From the NCBI GenBank assembly GCA_001931875.2, contig MSJH02000484.1, positions 1 through 22,477 on the forward strand: 22,477 nucleotides of DNA, given 5' to 3'. Position numbers and translations under genes: made by a program. The DNA is from Byssochlamys sp. IMV 00236. Lineage: Eukaryota > Ascomycota > Eurotiomycetes > Eurotiales > Thermoascaceae. Positions 8,036 to 16,292 of this stretch are shown piece after piece. The notes under the pieces are model-generated. The model was not told where the DNA came from. It was given only the letters and a program-made list of their open reading frames with translations, and did not search any database. The stretch's first letter is position 1, and each line of letters starts with the position of its first letter.

Positions 8036-11000
8036 TTAAGAAGAGTGCCTGATATTCTTACTACTGGCGCTAGACCTTTCAGCAAAGTACGCTACTTCAA
8101 GCTCACCGTCGCTGAAATAATATGAACCTTCATCGTTCAAGAAGGAATCATTATCTATTTCTGATAAACATTGAATAACTGATATGTCTTTCTGAAAATC
8201 ACACTTACCTTCCAATTGCTCTTCTAATATCATAAAATGCCTAGGCGTACTGTTTCGGTAGTATGCACTGTTTCTTGATGAACGAGCTTTAAGGGCTAGT
8301 GAATCCGTAGACTCATTAGATAGGTGCTCCTGTGAGCTTAGGTCCTGCATGTATATCTTTAGCGTATCCTCTGTAGGGAAGACTTGCTCTGCAGAAGCTT
8401 TATCATCTTCGTTTTCTTGAGGATAACAAGAGTCGGTCCAAAAGATATAGTCAAACTTGACTAGCATCATTCGAAGCATATGGGAAGGAATGGCCAAAGT
8501 AGCAGAAAAGACAACGCAGATGTTGGATAGAGTCATTTTGTTCTTGTTTGAATTTTGCACAACACGGATCAGATGTGCACACAAGAATCGTAAAAGTGCA
8601 TAGTTTACAAGTGGGAGAAGCGAGATAAGTCGACCTAACTCGTGTATTTTTGCTTGTTGATCTGAAGTTTCTACACAAGCAAATAAGGGTGAGGAAAAAA
8701 AAAAAATAAGTAATAATAAAAAGCGTTCATTTACCACAAGCGCATAGATACTTGCTCAATAAACTTTCTGTAAAGATGTTTTCTGGAAGTTCGCGTAACC
8801 ACATCTTGAGTAGACCTGCTACAGCATGAAGGTCGTGGTGTTGATCTTGGCCTAAAAGATCAACATCGCCTTCTATATAGAAGCTATGTTGTGAGTATAA
8901 TAATAGTAAAGTAAAAGTTTAAGTACCATTGTTAAACCTTCTCTTGAGGCCCTTTATCTCCAACACACTTCCACTCATTCTGTAGATACCTTCTTCTTGT
9001 AGTGCGCCTTTAAGTTCCAAGTACTCTATACAACGATATACAATAGCTGGCAACATACATTGATCCGAAATCTTTGTTTTATCGACAACATCGTGCAAGG
9101 GAACACCAAAGATGCCATGAGTTGCAGGTGTTGGATTGAGCATAAATTCATATTCATTCTTTATACTGTTTAATTCCTTTGGTTTGTAACCAACTGAATG
9201 CAAGTGCTGTCTAGATGCTACATGAACCCCAATCCCTGTCTGGTCCGAGACTGACGATCTTGGGCTAAGCGGGTCCTTTGATGATGACGAGTTGAGAGAA
9301 TTACGCATATCTGGTAATTTTTTGTCCATAGCTTTAAAGCTTCCTGCAAGTGAAGGCGATGAAATATCCTCACTATCATAACTTAGATCTGATAGGCCAC
9401 TTGCATTTCTTTCACTGTTATACAAGTATTGTGATGCATTACGCAGACTGGTAACCCAGTGGTCCCTTTCTTCATCTGAGTCAGCACAAAGTATGTGCTT
9501 GTGCATGTTATTGCTGGATTTATATTCAAGAAGTACAAAAGCGTGGCGGTAGTCGTCCTGCTGTGATTCATTAACTGTGTAACACCATATTTGCGAATTC
9601 TTCAAGTTGATGGTGCCCAAAAGTTGTCCATCTTTCTGTTTACGAAGGAGTTAGTATAAGAATAAAGTATGTCGTTCTTACTTGCGTTTTCATAATATGT
9701 TAGTGAGCCATCATTGCATAAGATATAGTATCGTAATATCCAGCCACCGATGTTCTTTCTTTTTTTAGTAAGATATCCTTCTTTTATGCTACATTTCTAG
9801 AAAAAGAGAATAAGAAAAAAGGGAATAAATCGGCAACGGCTATACCTTTTGAGATGCATCCCCAATAATTGAAGAATTAAGAAACTCTAATAGACTTGTC
9901 TCATTTATACATCTTAATGACACTGCATGTTGCAAGTATTCCTCGATAATACGCTATGGACTTTTATTCAGAACAATGTACAATTGAGATTTTTTTTATT
10001 ATTATTACCTTTCTTTCGTCCACCTTGGCCGGGGCATGGGCGTTCAACAATGGCTTTTCTGGCAACTTTTTTAGGAGGCTACCATGAGCTGGGTTACTCT
10101 CTTTTAACTAAGCATAGACGATTAGAAAGAGCAAATGGTTAAATCAAAGTCAAAACGTACTTGCTTATCCAACATTTGAATGTCATTCAATGTCTTTTCT
10201 ATTTTCCAAATTTCATTCTTGACATCATTATTTTTCTGATATACGCCAATGGTGAACACAGGTGTACCTTTGCCTTTTTCGTCAATGAACATAGTGGAAC
10301 TGACAACATCAATAAAGACATTACATAGGTTGTTAAGGGCCAACTTTTCCATATGGGTTATCGCCAGAGAATCGAACCGAGGTGTTCGTGGTATGACAGG
10401 CGTAGAAGGTTCGCCTCTGGTGTATGCGTCTTGTTTATTTTTGGAAATATCAAAGTGAGAAGAAGTAGGAGTATGGTTGTACTGATTCTTGTGTATTTCC
10501 ATATCGGTCAATTTGCCGTCGTTTACAGAATTTAGGTTATTGTGTTCAAGTGTAGATGATGAAGGATGGTTGCTGTATACGGACGTTGTGTAAAGCGGTG
10601 AACTGATGGATGAAGAAGAAGGAGTGGGTAACTGTGATGATGATGATTGTAATGGTATGGATGATTCTGTGTTGGTTTTATTAAGCAAATATCGAGGAGC
10701 ATAGTTGGAAGAGGCCAAGTTCAGGACAGGGGGTCTCTTAACCAAATGGGGCTGATGGCTTGTGTATGGGCCCTTTGAATGACCATCTACTTTATTCTCG
10801 TTGGAACGAAATGGAGACTTTGGAGGAGGAGTCAATGCTTTTTGGATGACTAAATCTTTATGAAGATCACGCTCTGTAGACTGATGTTGTACAATTCTTT
10901 TGTCTGTTTGATGGTCGGCTTCCGGTATATGCCTAGCCGAGGCAAGTGCCTGAAGTTGCTTATTGTATTCTTTTAAGCTTTCATTCTCACTTGACAAATG

Positions 11001-11141
11001 TATCAATGACTCCTTTAAGCATTTGATGACGCCTTTTTGTTTTTCGATAATTCTGCAGTATTGTTCATTCTGTTGACGATATTTTTCTATTGCCTTGTAA
11101 TGAGCGATTGAAGGCTCTACTTCTATTTCGCCTGATGACAT
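8036..11141 (-). CDS. BEM3: BEM3-like Rho GTPase-activating protein (PX-PH-RhoGAP)
   Basis: The product stimulates GTP hydrolysis by Cdc42/Rho GTPases at the plasma membrane during polarised growth. Seven exons join in frame: 11141-10161, 10107-10009, 9953-9846, 9796-9682, 9631-8927, 8872-8735 and 8670-8036, giving about 926 residues. The order is: N-terminal coiled coil (about 10-75), Ser/Pro-rich linker, PX domain (about 267-396, with LPEKPLLNAHAPAKVDERK), PH domain (about 397-506, with GYLTKKRKNIGGWILRYY), linker, RhoGAP domain (about 605-790). The GAP arginine finger is Arg652 in GIYRMSGS; LRELPE and NKMTLSNICVVFSATL complete the signature. This order is that of yeast Bem3. I chose ATG 11141 because the longer open frame upstream (to 11255) encodes only a hydrophobic, non-conserved stretch. 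The exon 4/5 join needs the second of two AGs (9633-9632). A 48-nt in-frame intron-like segment lies at 8161-8208. Confidence 0.92.
8161..8208 (-). other. In-frame 48-nt intron-like segment in last BEM3-like exon
   Basis: The minus strand shows GTAAGT at 8208-8203 and a terminal CAG at 8163-8161, spanning 48 nt with no stop codon. Splicing it would change a Glu-Gly junction to Glu-Glu and shorten the protein by 16 residues to about 910. The donor is as strong as any in the window; the branch site is weak. It may be a true intron, a retained intron or exon sequence. Confidence 0.4.
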
Positions 11142-11345
11142 GATATGATAATGCAATAAGACTGTATATGAAAATAAATTGATAAAAGAGCGAAAGAAGA
11201 GCGACAAAATAAAGACACACCGGAGAAGAAATGAAGTAAAAAACCCAGTTGACAAGGAGCGTCGGTAAATGAAATAGTTTATCTTTTTCAGTGAACAATA
11301 GAAAATTAAAGTTTATTATGTATTATTAGATAAAAAGTGTAAATT

Positions 11346-11618
11346 TTAAAAGAGAGCATAAGCAGCAATGGCTGTAGACGCCAAAGTAGTTATAGCGATA
11401 CCAGAGCTTAATTGAGCAGCACCACTCTTTCCAGGATTGGGATTATTTACTGTGATACTAGCAGTGGCAGCTGTTCCGCCTAATGGGTTCGATGCAGTAC
11501 TATTTTATGATCAGATCAAGAAATCAAAAAACATATAAACCTCCCCTTACGTGTTTGTTTCAGCAGCATGAACTGAAGAGATGACGAGAGCAGCAAGAAG
11601 AACAAAAGAGAATTTCAT
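11346..11618 (-). CDS. Tiny secreted GPI-anchor-type cell-surface protein (73 aa)
   Basis: Two exons, 11618-11551 and 11499-11346, join across a 51-nt GT-AG intron (GTAAGG donor, ATAG acceptor) to give 73 residues. The N-terminus is a textbook signal peptide (MKFSFVLLAALVISSVHA). The short middle is rich in Thr, Ala, Asn and Gly. The C-terminus is a hydrophobic tail (GIAITTLASTAIAAYALF) preceded by small residues (GKSGAAQLSS), as expected for GPI-anchor attachment. After both ends are removed only about 25-30 residues would remain, so it would act as a minimal wall or membrane-surface peptide; no enzymatic role is possible. Many mucoralean genomes encode similar short signal-plus-GPI proteins of unknown role (general knowledge). 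The gene is transcribed divergently from the mitochondrial-type gene at 11856 and lies 204 nt upstream of the RhoGAP gene on the same strand. Confidence 0.82.
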
Positions 11619-11855
11619 TTTGGAGAATAGAGTAAAAGATGAGGAAAAAGGCAGAGATCAAAAATTTAAGCTTTTATACCTTGTTCGGGTGACATGTGAG
11701 ATGAAGAAGTAGAAGTTTTATTGTCATATGATATCTATATTTCATTATTTTTTTTCTTTTTTCATTTATTCTTGCTTGATCAAATTTGCTCTCCGCCATT
11801 TTTGACATAAACACACGTTGTCTGTGAGCTTTATTTGTTCTTTTTTACTCAAAAT
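11619..11855. promoter_or_regulatory. Divergent promoter region (237 nt)
   Basis: This spacer separates the start codons of two genes that point away from each other, the GPI-type protein (minus) and the mitochondrial-type protein (plus). It holds a TATA box facing the minus gene and a T-rich run (about 11748-11770) towards the plus gene. Shared control is an inference. Confidence 0.6.
11671..11678 (-). promoter_or_regulatory. TATA box of the GPI-type protein gene
   Basis: TATAAAAG is read on the minus strand, 53 nt upstream of ATG 11618. It is identical in sequence and nearly in spacing to the element before the RNase T2 gene. Confidence 0.6.
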
Positions 11856-12542
11856 ATGCAGAAACTAGTTGCACGAGTTGGTACTTTCAAGCAACCTTAT
11901 TCACGCTTATTTTACACAAGCTCTGTTCTCTTCAAAAGTGAGCCCATTCGTTGTAAGTCGACTGTTGGTAGATGGCATCATGCTAATCAGTTAAAAAGCA
12001 CATCCTAATCTGTATGCACATACAATAAATTCAGAGAATAAAAAAAAGTATGCTATTTCATATGTATCAGATGATGACTTGGGTCAGCGTTCAATAGAAG
12101 ACTACCCAGAATTGATCATCGGCTGGTCTTCTTCAACTGATACATTGAACACAAGAACATTTGTTGAAAATGGAAAGTTTGTAGATTTTTTAACAAAGAC
12201 GCTCAAAGAAAATATTCATAAAGTAAACGATACCAACCTGAAGGCAATGGCAGATTGGCAAAAGGAAGGGTAAAGATATGACAAGGAGTAAATCTTTACA
12301 TATTCTAATTTTGTACTAGTTGGATGCACATTGGTGATGAACGCGATCCACCTGCTTGGGGGCGTATTAATTTTCCTGAAGATATCGTCGGCAGTGTTCA
12401 ATTAGTAAATGGCATTATTCAAGAAGGAACTTATCAACCTATGCCTGCCCATCGTTTGATCTCAGGAAAGGGTATCTTTCAGCTATCAGAACCATTGACT
12501 CGATGTGTTATTAGTGCTGCAAAAGCCAAAGTCTCTCAATAA
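11856..12542 (+). CDS. Conserved-looking, probably mitochondrial protein of unknown function (196 aa)
   Basis: Three exons join in frame: 11856-11952, 11999-12269 and 12320-12542. The introns are 46 and 50 nt, with GTAAGT and GTAAAG donors and AAG and TAG acceptors. The N-terminus (MQKLVARVGTFKQPYSRLFY) is basic, hydroxylated and free of acidic residues, as in a mitochondrial presequence. The body has a central IIGWSSSTDT segment. The most distinctive part lies in exon 3: WMHIGDERDPPAWGRINFPE, followed by DIVGSVQL and YQPMPAHRLISGKGIFQLSE. I believe this DERxPPAWGRI-PEDIxGSV-YQPMPxHRL pattern recurs in uncharacterised fungal mitochondrial proteins, but cannot name a family. The start is the only ATG before the presequence. 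It lies 132 nt upstream of the mitoribosomal gene on the same strand, a compact pair of mitochondrial genes. Confidence 0.85.
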
Positions 12543-12674
12543 ATATTCCTTTTTTGTAATTGATCAAAATTAAGTCTCAGAACGAAAACGAGTAACAACT
12601 CGTGGCTTTTCCTACGTTTGCTGTCCTCTAAACAAGGGCTACTCTTTTGTGTGTCCCCTTCTTGATCATTAACC

Positions 12675-13583
12675 ATGCAGGCCGCTCGAGTGTGTTTTTC
12701 ACCATTCTTAAAAAATAACATCATTTTAACAACTGCCTCCAAAAGCAACTTGTGCTGCAGTCAACGATTCATTTCCTTTTCAGCTCGCTTAAATGAAGAA
12801 GAAGGATCAAAGACCCCTGAAGTTGAAACAATTGAATCTACTGAAGAAGTAGAACCTGTCAAAATGTCCAGAAGACGACGCAGATTTCACGAATGGATGA
12901 AAGAAGTGGGTTATAAATTCAGTCGTCCTTCAGAGGGTACAACCAACTATCTGGCAACCACAGTAAGAAACTCTCTCTTTTTGTGACATCAGTTCTTAAC
13001 TCTCTCTCTTTTGTTAGCCTTTTCCTAATAATCCTTTATTCCAACCAAGACCTCCTCTTGCTGATGCTACTAAACAAGAAATATATGACCAATATGTTTC
13101 TGATCCACAAACTTGGTCAGTTCGAAAACTGGCAACAAAATACAACATCTCTTTAAAGCGTGTAGAAGCCATTTTGAAGCTCAAGCAAGTTGAAAAAGAT
13201 TTAGAAATGAATGTAAATATTCTGTCTTTAATGTTAAATCAAGTATCTTACCATAGGCATAGGGTATCCCCTTACAAAGAAAGTTTGCAAAGGGAATGGA
13301 ACAACTCATGGGCGTAGATAACCGAACTGAATTATTAAAGGAACCTTTAGTCGATGTGTTCCCTAATGTTGGCAAGCCCAAGTTTAAATCATTAAAGGAA
13401 GACGCTCACTTTGGACCAGAAGATGCAGCTAAAGTACTTAACCGCATACCTTTCAAGGATTTGGAAAACAGAATGATTGAGCTTGGACAAGCAGATTTCA
13501 GCTTACCTAAATCTACTACAAGTACTAGTAATGAATCTACGAAACCCACAAAGAAATTCGTTATTGTAGATACATCTGCTTAG
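12675..13583 (+). CDS. bot1: Mitochondrial small ribosomal subunit protein mS45 / Bot1 family
   Basis: This protein belongs to the fungal mitoribosome small subunit (fission yeast Bot1, yeast Mrps35; Pfam 'Eukaryotic mitochondrial regulator protein') and is needed for mitochondrial translation. Exons 12675-12962, 13018-13212 and 13263-13583 give 267 residues. The first two introns' flanks are phase 0. The last acceptor must be the second AG (13261-13262), because the first leads to an immediate stop. An N-terminal presequence (MQAARVCFSPFLKNN) is followed by an acidic Glu/Thr-rich spacer (about 41-64). The family core starts at about 65: RRRRRFHEWMKEVGYKFS, then PFPNNPLFQPRPPLAD, then SVRKLATKYNISLKRVEAIL, a helix-turn-helix-like segment, then LQRKFAKGMEQLMG. 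The C-terminal FGPEDAAKVL and a Ser/Thr-rich tail follow. I recognise the family with good confidence from these motifs and their order. Confidence 0.88.
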
Positions 13584-13660
13584 AATTTTAAAATATTATG
13601 TAAAAAAAAAAAAGGTGTCATCTTGATTTCCACACAATAAATTATACAAGTTTTCAGAAA

Positions 13661-13717
13661 TTATTCACACACATTACAAAATCAATAACAATTAAACACT
13701 TTATGTCTTCTTTGTGA
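13661..13717 (+). repeat. Diverged direct repeat, left copy
   Basis: The segment reads TTATTCACACACATTACAAA followed by a variant of ATCAATAACA and TATGTCTTCTTT. The right copy (14318-14383) shows the same words in the same order (TTATTCGCACACATTACAAG, TTAATAACA, TATGTCTTCTTT) with a few substitutions and about 9 extra bases. The origin is unclear. Confidence 0.6.
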
Positions 13718-14317
13718 TGTAAACATGAAAATATGAAATGTTGAACACATTACACGAGTAAGTGATCTTGGTTGTTCCCACCCTCCTTGTCCCTTTCTTG
13801 TTTCTGCTTTGTTTTCCTGTCTCACTCAAGAAGATGAAGACCAAAAATTTTTTATTCAGTCATTTTATTGTCTTTTTATTGTAGTGCAGGTTCGAAAAAT
13901 AAAGAAAAGATTGATAACAACAACCAAAATCACGTCTTATGAGGTGTAATGAGGCTCAGCATTTCGCCTATATCCTTACAATAGTGCTTATACTTTATGC
14001 ATTATATACAACAGTTAATTATAATAGTCGTTGTGTTTAATAGTTTATGCTTTATTTACATAGTGTTTCCCGAAAAAATATTCAGTTCCCTACAACAGAA
14101 AAATCAATATATCTTAAGACTGAATAGCAACTTTGACGAATCATGAGCAAAGGAAGGTACGGAGCATGGCCTGAGAGACATACAGTGTTCTCTGTAATCG
14201 CATTTACTCTAAAGAGAAACAGTAAAAATAACAATGTGTGAAACTAGCTTTCTAGTTTTCTAGCCAATAAAAAGCTGTTAATGCTTTTAACTCTATCCAT
14301 TTGTATAAATCAATATA

Positions 14318-14383
14318 TTATTCGCACACATTACAAGATTAATAACAGTCAACACGTTAATTGTTTTTCTATGTCTTCTTTAT
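14318..14383 (+). repeat. Diverged direct repeat, right copy
   Basis: This is the partner of 13661-13717, roughly 650 bp away and in the same orientation. Weaker resemblance (AAATGT, TCAACAC) may extend further right in both copies. Confidence 0.6.
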
Positions 14384-14552
14384 TATTAAAAAGGCAACAT
14401 GTAATAGTACATAAAATGAGCTTGATACTTTTGAGTATAAAACAAATGTGGTCAACACTTATGAATAACACACGTAACTGAAAAAGTTGTTAGAGACCTC
14501 ATATAAATAGTCTGATCTTGATTTCTTTTTCTTTTCTTCTTTGGACTAAAAA

Positions 14553-14684
14553 GTAAGACCAGCTATTCCCCAGCTAGCCCTAAGGTATGTTATATTCTTT
14601 ACTCTTGTAAGAAACTGATATGTAGTATTATAGATTGCCCATCGAAACTAACCCGGTGTTAGCTGGGAATAGTTTGGTTCTTAC
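14553..14684. repeat. Long imperfect inverted repeat enclosing an intron-like segment
   Basis: The left arm 14553-14576 (GTAAGACCAGCTATTCCCC plus AGCTA) pairs with the right arm 14660-14684 (TAGCTGGGAATAG plus TTTGGTTCTTAC) over about 24 bp with small bulges. Between the arms lies a perfect-looking intron, 14585-14633 (49 nt, GTATGT donor, CTGAT branch-like site, TATAG acceptor); its removal would bring the arms to within about 35 nt. The right arm overlaps a second hairpin, AGTTTGGT-TCTT-ACCAAACT at 14671-14690. It lies about 465 bp upstream of repeat-family copy B and may be that element's 5' structure, a foldback element or a structured RNA. Confidence 0.6.
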
Positions 14685-14695
14685 CAAACTTTGGT

Positions 14696-14799
14696 CCCAT
14701 CCACTCCTTTAACTCCTTCCGCTCCTTTGGTCACTCTCTATGCTTGCTCTCCTCTCTTGTCTCTTGCTTGCTCTTTTTCCTTTTCTCTTCTTCCTCTAG
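14696..14799 (+). other. Very long polypyrimidine tract ending in an acceptor-like AG
   Basis: About 100 nt is dominated by C and T (CTCC, CTTG and TCTC words) and ends CCTCTAG at 14793-14799. Functionally it could be a strong 3' splice site, or a pyrimidine-rich promoter in the untranslated leader of the downstream repeat-family element. Confidence 0.45.
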
Positions 14800-15147
14800 G
14801 TTAGATATATCTGGCCCTATTTGGTGCACTTCGGGTAAGGTATTAATAATCTCTTTCATAAGTTTACTCACTTTTCTTGTCTCTTTTTTTCTCTTATAAA
14901 CTCTCTCTTAATGTAAGTATTTAATATCAATGTAAATAACTGATTTACTAATAGTTTCTTTATTCATTCTTTTGCTTCTGATGGGCTCTCTTTTATTATT
15001 TGTTGTCTGAAATTATCATTTTTTTTATCAGTGTGCGAATAATTTGTGAATAAAGTGTACGTTTTCTTCGCTCTTTTTCCGCTTACCATCACTTTCCATA
15101 GATTCTTGCCTTATTTGGAAAGATATTTACAACAACAGACTTGGTTC

Positions 15148-15926
15148 ATGCCAACTGTAAAGCAGCTACAAGCAGAACTCGCTGCAGCTAAGGCTGAAAT
15201 CACCCGACGCAAACAACAAAACGCTTCCCTCCTTGAGCGATTAGCTCACGCATCAAACGCCGCTGCTCCCAAGAAACCCGCTTCCACTTTGGTTTCCTCT
15301 CCACCGGTATCTCCTCCACTGACGTCTCCGTCACTGACATCCAAAACCTCATCGCAACCCAAGCCTCCTCAGAAACGTCCTACATCTTCCGATTTAGGTT
15401 CCCCTCCTCTTCAGAAAGCTGCCAAACTTAAAGCTTCCAAGCCCCTTCCTAGTCAAATGGCTGTTGCTCGCACCTTCAGTGTCCCCTCTGCCAATGTAGC
15501 TATAAGTTCTTATAACTGCCTCTTCGCCGCCATCTTCCTATAGATAAACTACGCTCTCGTCTGCATCAACTGAATATCAACACTCACTGCATCCTCAACA
15601 TCCATTATCCCGATCGTCACCTTGTTGCATTCCTAATTCATAATGACTATGAAGATGAATTCCGTTTACAACTAAAGAAATTTAAGATTCCCATACAGGA
15701 CGTTTACGATCCTTTAGATCCCTCGAACCTTCGTAATCCCGATTACGACGACTTGGACGAAGCGAACAGGACGACCGCCGCGCATGGCCTGTTTCTGTGC
15801 CGTATTCTTCATGCTCTCGATTATCTTAAAGGTCCTGTCAAGCAGTCTGTAGCCAGTTTCTTTGCTAACAAAGGATATATTGCTTGTGGCGATTACCCTA
15901 AGCTCTTTCCCGTCAAAAAGACATGA
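15148..15926 (+). pseudogene. Copy B of the repeat-family ORF (retroelement ORF1-like), frameshifted
   Basis: The first part runs from ATG 15148 to a stop at 15541. It has a leucine-heptad coiled coil (residues about 1-35, starting MPTVKQLQAELAAAKAEITR), then a Pro/Ser/Lys-rich linker (about 45-115, with SPPLQKAAKLKASK). The natural continuation lies in another frame, about 15501-15926. It starts YKFL, meets a TAA at 15513, and then reads LPLRRHLPIDKLRSRLHQLN, CILNIHYPDRHLVAFLIHND, DVYDPLDPSNLRNPDYDDLD and VKQSVASFFANKGYIACGDY, to a TGA at 15924. Copy A confirms this order, because its GFKYLCLAIQRCIP aligns with the shifted frame. Copy B therefore carries one frameshift near 15495-15501 and one internal stop. 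Past the stop another frame reads DIFALKPRGVFRHFFHSLNW, and an A-rich tail follows at 16101-16120. No reverse transcriptase is visible, so a retroelement identity is inferred only. Confidence 0.65.
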
Positions 15927-15999
15927 GCTCCATTTACTGTTCTCCCAATAGCCTCCCTTCCTAAGAACCATTTTCTTTGTCCTTTTCTTCAAGCCACGA

Positions 16000-16292
16000 C
16001 ATTTTTGCCCTCAAGCCCAGAGGGGTTTTTAGACACTTCTTTCATTCTCTGAACTGGTCCGGGCAAAATTAGTATGAGAATACTACGTGTCCACTTGGGT
16101 TAAAAAATAAAAATAAAATTGTTTAATCGTACAAGTTTTCTTCAAAAGGGAACTGAAAGATCATGATTAAAGTGGTAGTGAGAATAATCTAATTCGCATA
16201 AAGTGACGTTTAAATTATGGACTTGCCTGTTTCAGTAAAAGCGATCTTTTTTTTTTCTTTTATTTATTGTCACGATTAAGAACCATTTTGAC
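16000..16292. other. 3' tail of the repeat element and promoter region of the SZT2-like gene
   Basis: An A/T-rich tail (TAAAAAATAAAAATAAAA, 16101-16118) may mark the 3' end of the repeat-family copy. The 170 bases after it hold the likely promoter of the SZT2-like gene, with a T-run at 16248-16259. No further gene is seen. Confidence 0.45.

Larger units (their letters stand above)
13584..14552. other. Intergenic stretch with a diverged direct repeat
   Basis: No gene is supported; the 66-codon frame at 14281-14481 is AT-rich and lies over repeat sequence. The stretch contains two related segments (13661-13717 and 14318-14383), listed separately. A run of A residues near 13601-13612 may mark the 3' end region of the mS45 gene. 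Confidence 0.5.

Noticed and set aside
10360..10385. GAATCGAACCGAGG, resembling a minus-strand tRNA T-arm
   Set aside because: It lies within the first coding exon of the BEM3-like gene, and no acceptor, D or anticodon stems can be formed around it.
11142..11255. N-terminal extension of the BEM3-like frame
   Set aside because: It encodes only a hydrophobic, low-complexity stretch, unlike BEM3 proteins. MSSGEIEVEP at 11141 starts the coiled-coil region directly and is the better start.
14634..14672. ACCCGGTGTTAGCTGGG with ATCGAAACTAACCC, considered as an intron-containing tRNA
   Set aside because: The T-loop consensus is broken and the stems do not form a cloverleaf. A foldback or structured leader fits better.
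15046..15147. Upstream extension of the copy B frame
   Set aside because: The frame is open but starts without ATG. Copy A shares MPTVKQLQ as the first conserved peptide, so 15148 is the natural start.
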